A DNA stretch of 64,000 nt, taken from NCBI GenBank assembly GCA_020631735.1, contig CM036188.1, positions 12,070,214-12,134,213 on the forward strand, given 5' to 3'. The stretch comes from Saccharum officinarum (lineage: Eukaryota; Streptophyta; Magnoliopsida; Poales; Poaceae). Positions 14,401 through 25,533 of the stretch are shown here, piece after piece. The notes under the pieces are model-generated. The model was not told the DNA's origin, searched no databases, and saw only the letters and a list, made by a program, of their open reading frames with translations. How positions within the stretch are numbered: the first letter of the stretch is position 1; each line of letters starts with the position of its first letter. Made by a program: the position numbers and the translations under genes.

Positions 14401-15111
14401 CGGGCTTCGGCCATGGCCACCACAGCGACTGCTCGTGGCTTCCAGGTGTTTCGCATCGACGGCACCGATCGAGGGCTCCGGAGGACGACGGCTCCGACTC
14501 CATCGCGCTGTACCAACGCCTTCAGAACACGTCGTCGATAGGGCACGGTGGCGTGGATAGGGCACGCCGCTCCATCGCGCTCCATCGTGCTGAACACGTA
14601 CACGTTCGGCCTCGCGTGCGGGCGGGCCTGGACGAGATTTCGAGGAGCGCGTGCGGGCCTTGACGAGACGCCCCCGTCGTCTCCGTGTCCCTCGACGTGA
14701 AGCCGGCGCCGCCATCGTCTCCGTGGTCCACAACGACACGCCGGCAGGCAGGGAGGCCAGACTACAGGTAGACAGTGTGCAGCTGGAAGGAACAACCCCA
14801 AAGGTGTGAGGCTAAGCCAATGCAGTGAGTTCCGTGAGAATTATGCTTCATTCATGCATCGGTCAGTCATACTGTTACTCCGTGGGTACAAATGTTTTCT
14901 GAGAAAGAAACGTCAGGCGAGCATGTTCTTTGATGGCATCAAACTTCCTTGAGATGCTTTTGATTCTTTTAGCTTCTGCCTTTGATTTTTGTTTCACTGA
15001 GCTGGTAGGAGCTTAGTAGTTCTTTTATAAAAAAAATCCTAAAAACTTAGTGCATCAGTTTTTCTTGGATCCTTTTCTTAAATCCATTGCCTTTTTTTGT
15101 AGTTAAAATAG
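14401..15111. other. GC-rich then AT-rich stretch before the Helitron
   Basis: The GC-rich part (to about 14800) has no domain; the AT-rich part may be non-coding Helitron sequence. No Helitron 5' end could be fixed. Confidence 0.3.
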
Positions 15112-16298
15112 TTGACAACCCCAGATGCATATGATCGAGTTATTTCAGCAGAGATACCAGATAAGGACAAATTCCCAGAGCTGCATGATCTGGTTATAAG
15201 CCATATGCTACATGGACCATGTGGCAATCTAAACAAGTATTGCCCGTGCATGGTGAATGGACAGTGCCATTTTCAGTTTTCTCGACAGTTCAATGAGGCA
15301 ACTAAACAAGGAAATGACTTCTATCCAACTTACAGGAGAAGGGATGATGGACGTCGAGTTAAGATTAGGAAAGCAGAATTAGATAATAGGTGGGTGGTAC
15401 CGTACAACCCTGGTCTGCTCTTTAGATACAACTGTCACATAAATGTTGAGGCATGCTCAAGCATTAAAGCAGTGAAGTAACTATTTAAGTATGTATATAA
15501 AGGCCACGACCAAGCATCATTCTCAGTAAATGTAGACCATAATGAAGCTGATGATGGTGTCATCAATGAGATAAAACAGTATAGGAATGCTAGGTACATA
15601 ACTCCACCTGAAGCTGTGTACAGGATATTCGGATTCCCAATGTTTGGAGTTTATCCCTCAGTGTTGCAGCTACAGCTACATTTGCCTGATATGTAGTCCG
15701 TGACATACAATGATGACGACAACCTGACAGATGTTGTGAGTCGCCAAGGTTCAAATAGGACAACACTGACGGAGTATTTCACTAAAAATCGTGAAGAACG
15801 GTCAGCAAGGAAAATATTGTATAGAGAATTTTCAGAACACTATCGGTGGATCCTAGGAAAAAATTGTGGCAAGGAAGGAAACAAGCGTCAGGACAAATAT
15901 GACGAATTGTCTATGCTAACCCTGTTGAAGAGGAGAGGTACTTCCTAAGAGTTCTACTAAATCATGTGAGAGGTGCAACATCATTTGAGGATTTGAGAAC
16001 AGTGGCGGATGTAACTTACGCTACTTTTAGGGAAGCATGTGAGAAAAGAGGTCTTATCAATACATACACCCTTATTGATGACTGCCTTAGTGAGGCCACT
16101 ACTTTCCAGATGTCGTGTGCCTTGTGGAGGTTGTTTGCTACAATTATTGTATTTTGTGAGTCCACTAACATACGTGGTCTATGGGACAAGAATAAGGACG
16201 CTTTAGGCGAGGACTTCAGCCAGGACATCAGCAACAGTTCAGTTTGTGGAGCAAATGGTGCTGAGGGACATACGAGAGATGCTTCACTCCATGGGTAA
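15112..16298 (+). pseudogene. Helitron Rep-region pseudogene
   Basis: Frame 1 encodes TTPDAYDRVISAEIPDKD, HMLHGPCG, the Cys-rich NKYCPCMVNGQCHFQF block and CHINVEACSSIKAVK. A TAA follows at 15478, then LFKYVYKGHDQ, which resembles the paired-tyrosine YL.KY.YKG motif of Helitron Rep. A TAG after LPDM (near 15694) breaks the frame again; 15700-15948 resumes it and 15966-16298 continues in another frame (VRGATSFEDLRTV, YTLIDDCLSEA). The family nicks and joins DNA in rolling-circle transposition; this copy is inactive. Confidence 0.75.
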
Positions 16299-16394
16299 AG
16301 ATGATAAAAGAAATAGAAAAATATGGCCTGTCACCTATTACTGACGTTGGTTCCGGCTCCATGGACATGATGAGAGAGGTTAGAGAGGAGCGGA

Positions 16395-17163
16395 ATGTCT
16401 CTGTACCCTAGGAACACTTGGACAATTTTGATTCTCTTAACAAGGAGCAGAGAGAAGGGTTTGATGAAATCATTGAGCATGTCTTCTCCAACAAGAGCCA
16501 AGTTTTTTTTGTGGATGGTCCAGGAGGCATGGGCAAGACATTTCTATACAAGGCACTCCTTGCTAGAGTGCGGTCCAAAGGATTAATAGCCATCGCAACA
16601 GCAACATCAGGTATTGCAGCATCAATATTGCCCGGAGGACGCACTGCACACTTTAGGTTTAAAATTCCAATTAAAATTGATGACACCAAGAACTGCACCT
16701 TTTCAAAGCAAGGTCCCACTGGAGAATTGCTTCGGAGGGTGTCCTTGATTATCTGGGATGAAGTTGCCATGACCAAGCGTCAGTGTGTCGAGTGTCTCGA
16801 TAGGTCCCTACAGGATGTCATAGAGTGTTCTTTGCCATTTGGAGGAAAAGTCATGGTATTTGGGGAGACTTCAAACATGTCCTTCCTGTGGTGCCATGTG
16901 GGTCAAGAGCACAAGTAACTGATACATGTCTGCAAAGATCCTATTTGTGGCCAAATATAAGGAAGATAAGATTGTCTCAAAACATAAGGGCGTAGTTAGA
17001 CCCTTGGTTTTCTGAGTACCTACTACGAATTGGCAATGCTACTAAGGAAACAATTGGAGATGATCATGTTCGACTGTCTGATGAGCTTGTGATTGGATAT
17101 ACTGACACTGAGGTGGCAGTCAACGAACTAATTCATGATATTTTCCCGTCACTTGAAGAACAC
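16395..17163 (+). pseudogene. Helitron PIF1-like helicase pseudogene
   Basis: The frame opening at 16418 encodes LNKEQREGFDEI, the Walker A motif GPGGMGKTF, TATSGIAASILPGGRTAH (motif Ia region) and the Walker B-like LIIWDEVAM. It ends in a stop after GQEHK at 16918. Sequence to 17163 still reads as helicase (NIRA, DPWFSEYLLRIGN, VRLSDELVIGY) but with further stops and frame changes. The carboxy half of a PIF1 domain is missing. Confidence 0.8.
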
Positions 17164-17739
17164 TGAGGTGGTCGACGCCAGAGAAGCTTAGGAAAGTCTC
17201 CAACCCTAACCCTAGAACTACTGTAATAGTAGGAAATATATACACCCTTCACCGGATCCACAGCTCCCCCAGCCCACCGGCGCCGAAAAAGGCCACCAGA
17301 GGTGAGGAAGCCGGTGGATCCGGCGGTGGTACGAAGGATCGCCTCGGAGTCACCCTTTCGCTACTGTATGGAGGAAACAGGACGAGAGGGCGCGAGAGCT
17401 CGTTCTAGCTGGACACCAGCAACACGGAATGCCCCCAACGTATCTGGGGCGTGGCCGAGGCCCAATTAAATTATTTTCATACTAAAACACAGTGAGGGTC
17501 TGCCTAGGCCTAGGTCCCCTCCGAGCCGAGCCCAAATAAGTCGGTCCAACACGGCCTGTAGGCTGTTCGCGGGCATGATTTTCTAGCCTAATAAAAACCC
17601 TGCGTTTTTTTGTCTATATCTCAAGAAGAAATGTTCAGTCCACTTTGTTCCGATTAGCGCAGTATGATCTGCATGTGGGGTCCACATCAGAAGCTATAGA
17701 TCCTAGAACTAAAAGTATGTCCACTTTGTTCACATTAGC
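17164..17739. other. Spacer between Helitron remnant and duplication copy 1
   Basis: GC-rich to 17480, then AT-richer. Contains inverted short words but no gene or clear transposon end. Confidence 0.3.
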
Positions 17740-17902
17740 CAAATTTTCAAGTGCAGAACTGCAATCAGGACATGTGAACTCAAGTCTAGCACAAGTGCAG
17801 AACTGCAATCAGGACATGTGAACTCTATAGTAAGCATGCAGGATAAACATTCGGGAACAGTCGCATGGCATCAAGTGCTATGCGAACAGCAGATATTAAC
17901 TC

Positions 17903-18008
17903 TGTTCGGCTGGCTAGAAAAACGGCTGATGCTGATACAAATTTGTTGTGAGAGAAAAACACTGTTATTTCGTTAAAACGGTACGGGGCTGATAAGTTCG
18001 AGCGAACA
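17903..18008. mobile_element. Small MITE in duplication copy 1
   Basis: 106-bp block with short terminal inverted repeats (TGTTCGGCT at left, AGCGAACA at right). It is present in copy 1 and absent from the matching place in copy 2 near 27555. No clear target duplication, so the superfamily is not assigned. Confidence 0.4.
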
Positions 18009-18190
18009 CAAGGAGTCAAAGACGACAACAACGCGAGCCTCGAGCTTGCTTCTCCTACGAAGTAACACAGAGCGTGCATGATGATCTGACAGTATACACA
18101 AGGCGACATCGGTTATCCTCATTCTCGGCCCACATGCATTCAGAAACATTAAGAGTATCAGTGCCTCCGATCCGTCCACAGTATGTGTAA

Positions 18191-18216
18191 CTAGATCTCC
18201 TGCTCGAAGGTGAAAC
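18191..18216 (-). other. Possible terminal mini-exon conserved in both duplication copies
   Basis: On the minus strand TTTGTGCAG is followed by a short frame reading GFTFEQEI and a TAG. Copy 2 (27861-27886) keeps the acceptor, frame and stop with one amino-acid change (T to S). It could be the last exon of a minus-strand gene, but no upstream exon was identified nearby. Confidence 0.28.
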
Positions 18217-18508
18217 CTGCACAAACATGAATTAGGCACATTAAGCAGCTGGAACCATAATAAGAAAGTTCGATTGCTCGACAGTACAAGTGACCTACAG
18301 CTTGGAACCTGATGCAATGCAACCAAGGCAAAGCTATACAATTGCAGTTGTAACTTGTAACCTGATGCAACCATGGCAAAGCCATATAAACATGTACTGT
18401 TTGAACTTTGTGGTGAAAAAACAAATGCAGTATTTATACAATTGCAAGGCTACAAGTTGCCACTTGGCAGTTAAACTTCAGGAGATATGCTGTCCCACCA
18501 ACATAGAG

Positions 18509-18524
18509 CCCCCCCCCCCCCCCC
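18509..18524. repeat. Poly-C tract (16)
   Basis: A run of sixteen C. No matching tract occurs at the equivalent position of duplication copy 2. Confidence 0.9.
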
Positions 18525-19155
18525 AACAAAAAGTCAAAAACAATTTTCTTTGGTGAATTCTAGAGAATGGAGCAATCCTTACCAATGATAATCAGTGGCA
18601 AAGGGTAAACCAAAAACGAGGAGGGGCCAATTACAAAAGCTACTGCTGTGTTAACTATTAGAACTTCTCAGACCATGACTATAGATGTAGTCCTATAAAA
18701 CATTCATGAGAATTGTAAACTATTAAAGCAAATGCTGTCCTAAAGGAAGGGGCTGGGGAGGGGAGGGGGGGGGAAGCCCAGTTTCACCTCCATGACCTCC
18801 GCCCCTGACGATAATATGATACAAAGAAAGTGACAAGGCAATCCTACTTGTTAATTTTGCGAATGTGATGAATCCAGCAATCATCGTTTTTTCCAAGTGC
18901 AGAGGAGCTTGAGAGAAATGGAGGCTAATTGCTTGTCTAATAGGTGCTAATAATACTCCAAATGATACTCATCAATGTTGGCTGTGGTTACACTTAGGGC
19001 TTCCAAATGGTAAGTCGACGCGTGTTCTATTAAATTCAGCTATTTTCTAATCAATTTGTAAGTGTCGAAAGAGCATGTTTTTTGATAAAAAAAAAGAATC
19101 AAACATCCTCTTGATGTAACCACAAAAGTCTGTTTTTTTCCTATATTTTGAGCAG

Positions 19156-19324
19156 GGTTGTTGAGGCCAGGTCTCAAGGAGAAGTGGTTGATAGAGCTAA
19201 CATAATTCTGCACACCACCATCCAGATGATGATCACAATGCCACAATGCCCTCCCTTGAGAATCACTGCCATTGAAGAGCTGGCTGAAGAGGAGAAGGGT
19301 TGTGCTCATTTGGAGGAGATCTGA
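19156..19324 (+). CDS. Last exon of an unidentified plus-strand gene (duplication copy 1)
   Basis: A classic plant acceptor (T-rich tract ending ATATTTTGAGCAG) precedes 55 codons starting VVEARSQGEVVDRANIILHT and including LRITAIEELAEEEKGC, ending LEEI and a TGA at 19322-19324. AT-rich sequence resembling a 3' UTR follows. The acidic, helix-like tail looks genuine but I recognise no family, and no upstream exon was found with confidence. Copy 2 at 50234-50392 has lost 7 bases in the middle and is frameshifted. Confidence 0.38.
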
Positions 19325-19481
19325 TATCGAGACTCACTCCATAACTCTGATGCTGCACTCCGAAACTCTGATGTTTCAACTACTTATCTGCAACTCTTAT
19401 GTTGATACACGTTGTGTTTACTTTTGTTCATGGGACATGTCCATGCGTAGGCTGTGTACTAAGCATTGTTGGTCTCCTGAG

Positions 19482-20052
19482 CAATGTTTTCTGATCATCC
19501 GATTAATCGCGATTAATCATCCTTATCGGTACTTAGCACTTGATTAGGCCCTCCGATTTTATCAGAGCGATCAGAAACCTGATCGTCCGATTAATCGTCG
19601 ATTACTCGCGATTAATCGTCCGATTATGTCTCTTGGCCGATCAACACTAAATAGGCAGATGGGCTGCTTAAGTTTACTGGGCTATATTTATTTGGACCAG
19701 GCCCATTAGGGTTTCCCTTATATACCTCACCCCACTCTTTCTCTCCGCAGTCCTCACTCCCACTCCAACCATCAGCTGTGTGTGCAGCTGCTGAGCTGCA
19801 TCTCTTCCCTGCTGCGTGCATCTCACTCCCTCAGCCCTCCCTTCTAGTTCCAATCCAAGTAGCCCGTCCATGGATCTTCCCGGATGCTCGATGTCTACTA
19901 TATAAATATATAGTATATAGTATATATACCATACATATATGATATATAGCCCTGCTATATGCTGGACGATTATATGAACGATTAGACCTCGTCCTGATTG
20001 TCCTGATTGGTACCAGACCGATTAGGGGCGATAAGCTGATTTAAAAACATTG
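19482..20052. mobile_element. hAT non-autonomous element carrying a promoter-like cassette
   Basis: 571 bp, inverted ends CAATGTTTT and AAAACATTG, flanked by a perfect 8-bp duplication CTCCTGAG (19474-19481, 20053-20060). Copy 2 of the segmental duplication has the empty site near 50545 (GACCTGAGGCAGC). The outer parts are full of GATTAATCG words. The interior (about 19690-19870) has GGCCCATTAGGGTTT, a TATATA at 19719-19724 and pyrimidine-rich sequence, like a host promoter and leader. Confidence 0.85.
19719..19724 (+). promoter_or_regulatory. TATA box inside the hAT element
   Basis: TATATA about 13 bases after GCCCATTAGGGTTT, a combination of site II-like (GGCCCA) and telo-box-like (AGGGTTT) motifs common upstream of plant housekeeping genes. 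Transcription is inferred, not shown. Confidence 0.35.
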
Positions 20053-20823
20053 CTCCTGAGGCAGCTGATCCCATCTTGTGCTGCTTTCTTTTGTTGCCTA
20101 ACTCTCTGTCCGGCCTTAGATGTACCTATTCTTTGTTGTTAATGGAATCGGAGTTTATCCTGGTTCGAAAAAAACACCATGGCAAAGCTACATGAAAAAC
20201 CAAAGTTTCACGTCATATCTGACAGTAGTAGCATTCCGAGAGTACCTTTTATACCACCCCATCCCAACTCATAACTTACGAAGAGCCTGTAAAGTGAAAG
20301 TTATGCAAGCAACCTGAGATTGTCTCAGGTGAAACTGTCTACCTTTGACAGCATGGAATGGGTATAATACAACCTTCTTTCCTAATAGTTCAAGCCACAA
20401 TTACTTGAGGCATGGATGTGTTGTAGTTGCAGTCACCTCATGTCTGGTGTCCTTGAGTTGCCTCGTGATGGTCTTGCTACTTTTGGTATTCTGGACTAGT
20501 ATATTATTTTGAATCCAATTAGAGTTTGTGTTTGTCTCCATTTCTGATCCTAAGCAAATAGATGGCATACCAGGCCCACATGTCATATCATAGTATTGAA
20601 AATTTTTAGAATGGCTACATTCAGAACACCATTTTTCTGCACTAATTTTGTCACATCCCATTTGACAGCCGCAAGACATACACCATCTTTTAGCTCTAAT
20701 TTTGGCAAAGCGCCAACTTTGACCATGGCCAATATCTAGTCAAGCCTTTTCATTATATTTTATACTTACAGAAACAGGGTTGTACAATATAGTAATTATT
20801 TAGATTGCCAACAGAAAACTTAC

Positions 20824-23228
20824 TTCCAGAAGTCCAAGTGTTATCAAATTGGGCCCTAGTCACTTTTGGAGGTTGTCGGATCTCGATTTTCGCAGGGGGT
20901 AGACCATAGGAACACAAGACATCCAAGACTTTGTGAATCTGCTCATCACCATCATCACATTTAATTTCAACAATAAGGTCCTTCAATACAAGGGGATGCT
21001 TCCTTAGGTCATAACTTGCTCCTATTTCCACTAATCTCTCATGTATCTGTCAGAACATGTATGCCAAGTTAATTCATCATACATGTTTACTTTAAGGAAA
21101 AAGTCTAATTGACCCCCCCAACTATTGGGGGTGGTGTAGTTTACCCCCTCAACTATAAAACGGTCTAATTTACCCCCTGAATTTTACAAAACCGGCCAAC
21201 TCACCCCCTCGAGCGGTTTTGGATGGTGGTTGCTACAGTAATAACAGTTTTGCTACAGTGACAGTGGTTTTGTCCTTTTCTTTTTATTTATTTAGTCTGA
21301 ATCTTTAAAAAATCATAGTAAATCACAAAAAAATCACAAAATGAAAAATTCAATTTTGTTGGACTCCACATGAGTAGATCTACACAGTGAACATATAATA
21401 TAGTATGCTTTAGTACAAAGTTTTTGCTGTAAATTTTGATCTATTTTTTTCTGTAATTAATTTGAATAATTCATACAACAAAAACTTTGTACTAAAGCAT
21501 ATTATATTATATATTTACTGTGTAGATATACTAATGTGGAGTCCAAAAAAATTAGATTTTCTATTTTATGATTTTTTTGTGATTTACTATGATTTTTCAA
21601 AGATTCAGACGAAATAAATAAAAAAGAAAAGGACAAAACCACTGTTACTGTAGTAAAACCGTTGTTACTGTAGCAAAAACCACCATCCAAAACCGCTCGA
21701 GGGGGTGATTTGACCGGTTTTGCAAAGTTCAGGGGGTAAATTAGACCGTTTCATAGTTGAGGGGGTAAACTAGACCACCCCCAATAGTTAGGGGGTCAAT
21801 TAGACTTTTTCCCTTTACTTTAAAGAGACAGGTTATAACAACAGAGAATTCATGCACCTCTGGAGGCTCAAACTGAATAATGAGCTTTTCTAGAACTGGT
21901 GAGTGCTGGAGAAAGCATATTAACGCACCAAGGTTATTAGTAATGCACCACTCATTGAGCAACAAAGTTTTTAACTTGCTAAATACAGAGCATCGCGTCA
22001 AATCCTTCCTGAAAATGAACCGCATAAAGGAAAATTGAGTAAGAATAACTCAACATATTAACTTGTGCAGTACAAGAAGCATGATGAGGGGGATGCAACT
22101 GAAGTGAATAGGGCATTCAGTATGTATTTAACATTCAAAACTGACTAGGCAAATGTACTAGAGAAAATGTGCACTCATGACATGATTTTGCCACTGTTAG
22201 CTACACAGTACATATTTCCCAATGGCTATTCCAGGTTCCAACTAAAGAAACAAATGTAAGGAGTAAGGACAGAATGGAAGGCGAACAACGAAAACCAATT
22301 AAGTGCTAAGGGAAAACATACCGGTGATGTTGCAGCTGTTAACTCCAGATTTGTACAGCTTGACAAACCATGAAGAAGAATGCAGTTATTGTTTCCATAC
22401 TTGTTCTCATAGAAACGGCATCCCCAACATGACTCATCCCCACCATCACCAATCTCATAACTATGTTTACAAAAATCATTGCAGTCTCGAAGTCAGATAA
22501 ATGCCTCCACTAGGTACGGCATGCTCACGAGCAATGGAGTCGTTCCCATACAGTCAACTAACAGAAGGAGAATGAGATTCGGCACAGATATTTGGGTACG
22601 GAAATTCGCAACGAAACTACATTGCACGATGTTAAGACGCTTTAGGGATGCGGACATGATTCTGTTGCAGTAAATGCCACAACAGTTCATCTTCAGATCC
22701 TTTAGAGACACGCAACTTGAGAAATCCAGATCGTGCACTGTTTTGACCCGAGTAAGCTCAAGCTCTGTCAAGTGCTCAGAGGTGATAAGTCCCTTGGGAA
22801 GCAGCCAACGTTCAGTTTCATCGTGGCTGGTGACACAGAGTTTGGCAACAGGGCATGATAAACTGTACCGAATCCAAAGCTCCAAATACTGGACAGCCTC
22901 ATCAAAATCGCCACCTTCATCTTCATAGGAGTTGAGTTCGGCCACATGGAGAGGCGACCGATTGTGGAAGAACAGCAGGTAGTTGACGAACCTGTTCAGG
23001 GAACTCGCGCCAGAGTACACCGACGTGGTGGCTGGGTTGATGCGGAGGGCAGGCACCTCCTTCTACAGGTTGCGCCAGCGGCAGGCAAGCACACACGTTC
23101 GCACTGCGTCCCTCGATGGAAGGAAGGACAGAAGGTCCAGCAGCAGACCTTCCGGGAGCCCACTGAGGCGGTCTGGACTTCCATCCGCAGTCTCTCTCGC
23201 TCCTCGCGGCCTCACTCCCCTGAGACAT
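20824..23228 (-). pseudogene. F-box/LRR/FBD gene, duplication copy 1 (broken)
   Basis: Minus strand. Exon 1 is 22322-23228 (ATG at 23228), exon 2 is 21858-22019 and exon 3 is 20824-21046, with a strong GTAAGT donor after exon 3; the last exon is not identified. Exon 1 encodes the F-box (DRLSGLPEGLLLDLLSFLPS, RDAVRTCVLA) and the leucine-rich part (FVNYLLFFHNRSPLHVAEL, LTELELTRV, SLKDLKMNC, SLKRLNIV). Exon 2 carries the conserved KLKTLLLNEWC motif and exon 3 the FBD segment LIVEIKCDDGDEQIHKVLDV. F-box proteins of this class are presumed substrate adaptors of SCF ubiquitin ligases. Lesions against copy 2: a 2-base deletion between ATG and F-box, TGG to TAG at 23063-23065 inside the F-box, AGA to TGA at 22493-22495, and the exon 2 acceptor AG changed to GG (22020-22021). 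Intron 2 also holds a 718-bp transposon. Almost certainly a pseudogene. Confidence 0.85.
21096..21813. mobile_element. Mutator-like foldback element in F-box intron
   Basis: 718 bp with long inverted ends beginning GGAAAAAGTCTAATTGACCC on the left and the mirror image on the right. The whole element folds on itself. A 10-bp direct repeat TTTACTTTAA flanks it (21086-21095, 21814-21823), close to the 9-bp duplication of Mutator-like elements. Copy 2 is empty at 52010-52016. No coding capacity. Confidence 0.85.
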
Positions 23229-23296
23229 TCCGTCGAACAGGTAGTTGCCGTCCGATCTAGAACAGCAAATAAAACACGCGCCACCTCTGAGGTGTC

Positions 23297-23298
<2 letters not shown>

Positions 23299-23333
<35 letters not shown>

Positions 23334-23342
23334 GTGAGTGAG
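23299..23342. repeat. GA microsatellite with GAGT tail
   Basis: (AG) repeated 16 times, then TGAG repeats, lying just upstream of the copy 1 F-box ATG. On the coding strand it is a CT-rich leader. The segment of about 110 bp holding it is absent from copy 2. Confidence 0.9.
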
Positions 23343-24189
23343 TTTACTCACCGCATGATCGCCTCGCCGCGCCGGTGTGCCTGCAGCTCGCGTCGCCGCC
23401 GCCGACGAAGGCGTGGGGAGACGCAGCCCCGTGCAGACACAGGAGAGTGAGTAGACACCGAATTGGGCCTGACCTGCCTCTTGAGCCTTGGAATTCAGAA
23501 ACAATAATAAATGTAGGACTAGTTATTAAGCCACTCTGGGCCGGATACCTACGCACTGGGCCTGGTCTGCCTCTTGGGCCTTGGAGTCGTAGCTCACAAC
23601 TTGTCACCAGCCTCCCCGTCCTGGCTCTCTGTTCCTTGTCACGCCGCGTGTCACTGCGGCGGAGGGAGCCTGGCTGACAGTCCTGCTCAGTGGCGGATCC
23701 ATCAAAAAATTATAGGTGAGGATGAGTTTTAACAAAAAAAAATTGAACCAAAAGTTATTCTGACCTCATCAAACCGCATTTGTCATATAAATTATGATAA
23801 AAGAGCTACAGTCACACAAATTACTGGCAAGAAGTGGATGAGCAACACAATAAGATGTTACCTTAACAATCAAGCATCACCCTTCTCTCCTCCCTCCATC
23901 AGGCTCGTAGTCGTAGCTCTTGGCTAGAGCTGCCGGGCCATGGGCCACTTTGTGCGACCATGCCCTCGCAGCGCTAGCCACCCAACCGCAGGCCACTGTG
24001 GCACCTCGGCACCGCTACTACCAGGCTGGTCGGCTTCCGCTTCTCCTCCGGTGGAGCGGCGCCGCCCGACCACGGGTCACTGTGGTGCCACCCATGACGG
24101 CTGCTTGCTTGTTGTTTGCCTATCTCAGTACTCGATAGTCGCTAGCTAGGGTTGAAGTTGGAAAATGCAAGATGCCTCGGTGCCTTTTT

Positions 24190-24440
24190 CAAAATATAAG
24201 ACATTTATAGATATGTTGCAAGTGTTTTTATCTGCATGTTATATATGTTTTGCAAAAGCTTTTCAGGTGTTTTTTTTTTTGCTAGTGTTTCATCTGTCTT
24301 CAGACATATGTTACAAATGTTTTATCCGGATGTTTCAAAAGTCAACCAGGTGTTACTGCTGGGGACCCACTTGTTGCAGCCGCCTACTGCAACTATTGGG
24401 GTGCTACCGAGCGAGCGCAGACGTCCGGGTAGGGAGGCGG
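24190..24440 (+). repeat. Dispersed ATGTTGCAAGTGTTT repeat (partial copy)
   Basis: Phrases such as ATGTTGCAAGTGTTTTTATC and TGTTTCAAAAGT, followed by GTTACTGCTGGGGACCCAC and GCAGCCGCCTACTGCAACTA. The same order occurs at 55880-56330, and the reverse complement at 12890-13725. Confidence 0.6.
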
Positions 24441-24846
24441 AGGGGCCGCGAGCGGTCCCCGTGTGGGGTTGGGGGACGCGGGCCCCACATGAGCGCACAA
24501 AACGGACACTACTACACAAATGATTTTGTGAGGTACTGTCCAAACATTAACCGAGGCGGTCACAAAAAATGCCCATCTCGAAAAATGTCTGAGGATTTAC
24601 GGAGGTAGACATTTTTATTTACGGAGGCGGTCATAGTTGGCCGCTTTGCAAAATTCATTTACTGAGGTGGGCATTTTATTCATGGAGGCGGTCAAAAAGG
24701 TCCGTCTCGGTAAATCGATTTACGGAGGCGGTAAAAAATGTCTGCCTTGGTAAATCATTTATGGAGGCAGGCATTTATAAGATGTCCACCTCCATAAATC
24801 AGGCCCAGCCCACTAACCTATGACAGCCCATTATTGTGCAAGCATG

Positions 24847-24854
24847 TATATATA
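24847..24854 (+). promoter_or_regulatory. TATA box inside the CACTA element
   Basis: TATATATA, then GTTAGGGTTTGCGC, then an ATG near 24903 in a pyrimidine-rich leader. This has the layout of a plant core promoter feeding the GC-rich open frames to about 25533. Activity is inferred. Confidence 0.35.
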
Positions 24855-24867
24855 CGAAAGTTAGGGT

Positions 24868-25533
24868 TTGCGCAACCCCGCAGCCACTCTCATCTCTCAA
24901 CGATGCGTCTTTCTCTCCACCCCGACAGCCGCTCATCCCTCTCTCTCTCTCTCTCACTCCCATAGGCTACGCGTCTCTCTCTCACCCCCGCAACCGACCA
25001 CCTTTCTCTCTCACCTCTTCTGGCATCTGTGTGTGGCTCGATGGCTACACCTCCTCCGGTGGCGCCACATGCTCAGAGGTCGCCGTGCCTCTCTCCATCC
25101 CTTCTCTCCCTCACACACGGCGGAGGTCCCGGTGGTGTGGAGGCCCCGGCGCCGTGGTTGTGCGCCATGGCTGGCGGCGGTGGCCACGCGCCCTAGTCGG
25201 CGGCGTGGAGGGCCCGACACGGTGGCTGCGCACCTTGGCCGTCATGGATCAGGTTCAAGGGGGAGGTACGCCCATCATCCTCTCTCTCTTCTCTCAGATC
25301 CAGGGCGGATCCGTCCCTCACCTTCCTTCCCACGTAGATCCATGACGACGGTAACCTTCAGGGTCTGCGGCGGCCTCCTCCGACTGCGGTGGCACGGTTG
25401 CTACGGTGGGCTCCCCTCGGCGGCGGCGACGCACGTGGATCGAGATCTGACTACGGTGGGCCGGCCCCCTCCACCTCCGGCGACAGCAGGCGAGATCGAG
25501 GAGGCACAAGGAGTCCGGATCCAGCTAGCTTGA
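24868..25533 (+). other. Open frame inside the CACTA element, product unknown
   Basis: A 221-codon frame and an overlapping 169-codon frame (24836-25345) run across the GC-rich interior. Residues are Arg, Pro and Ser rich with no domain. It may be captured host exon sequence or composition alone; I do not call it a gene. Confidence 0.25.

Larger units (their letters stand above)
15112..17163 (+). mobile_element. Decayed Helitron, Rep/helicase remnant
   Basis: About 2 kb retains, in order, a Rep-type region and a PIF1-family helicase. The sequence has several stops and frame changes and lacks the LPHAHIL HUH motif region that should precede TTPDAYDRV, so it is 5'-truncated. After 17163 the homology ends abruptly at SLEEH and unrelated GC-rich sequence follows. 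No terminal hairpin or CTRR end was found. Confidence 0.75.
17740..24205. repeat. Segmental duplication, copy 1
   Basis: Homologous in the same orientation to 27415-55468 over its whole length once insertions are removed. Shared landmarks in order: AAGTGCAGAACT with AATCAGGACATGT; the CTAGATCTCCTGCTCGAAG block; the GGTTGTTGAGGCCAGGTCTC exon; the F-box gene; the TCAGTGGCGGATCCAT site; and the TAGCTAGGGTTGAAG to ATAAGACATTT tail. Each copy is about 5 kb without transposons. Copy 1 carries a hAT (19482-20052) and a Mutator-like element (21096-21813) that copy 2 lacks. Confidence 0.85.

Noticed and set aside
20401..20679. Cys-rich 92-codon minus-strand frame (MSCGCQMGCDK) as the last F-box exon
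   Set aside because: The matching region of copy 2 does not keep the frame and no splice acceptor in phase with exon 3 was found.
22983..23333. Plus-strand frames across the F-box exon and GA microsatellite
   Set aside because: Shadow of the minus-strand F-box exon; the tail is a poly-RE run from the GA repeat.
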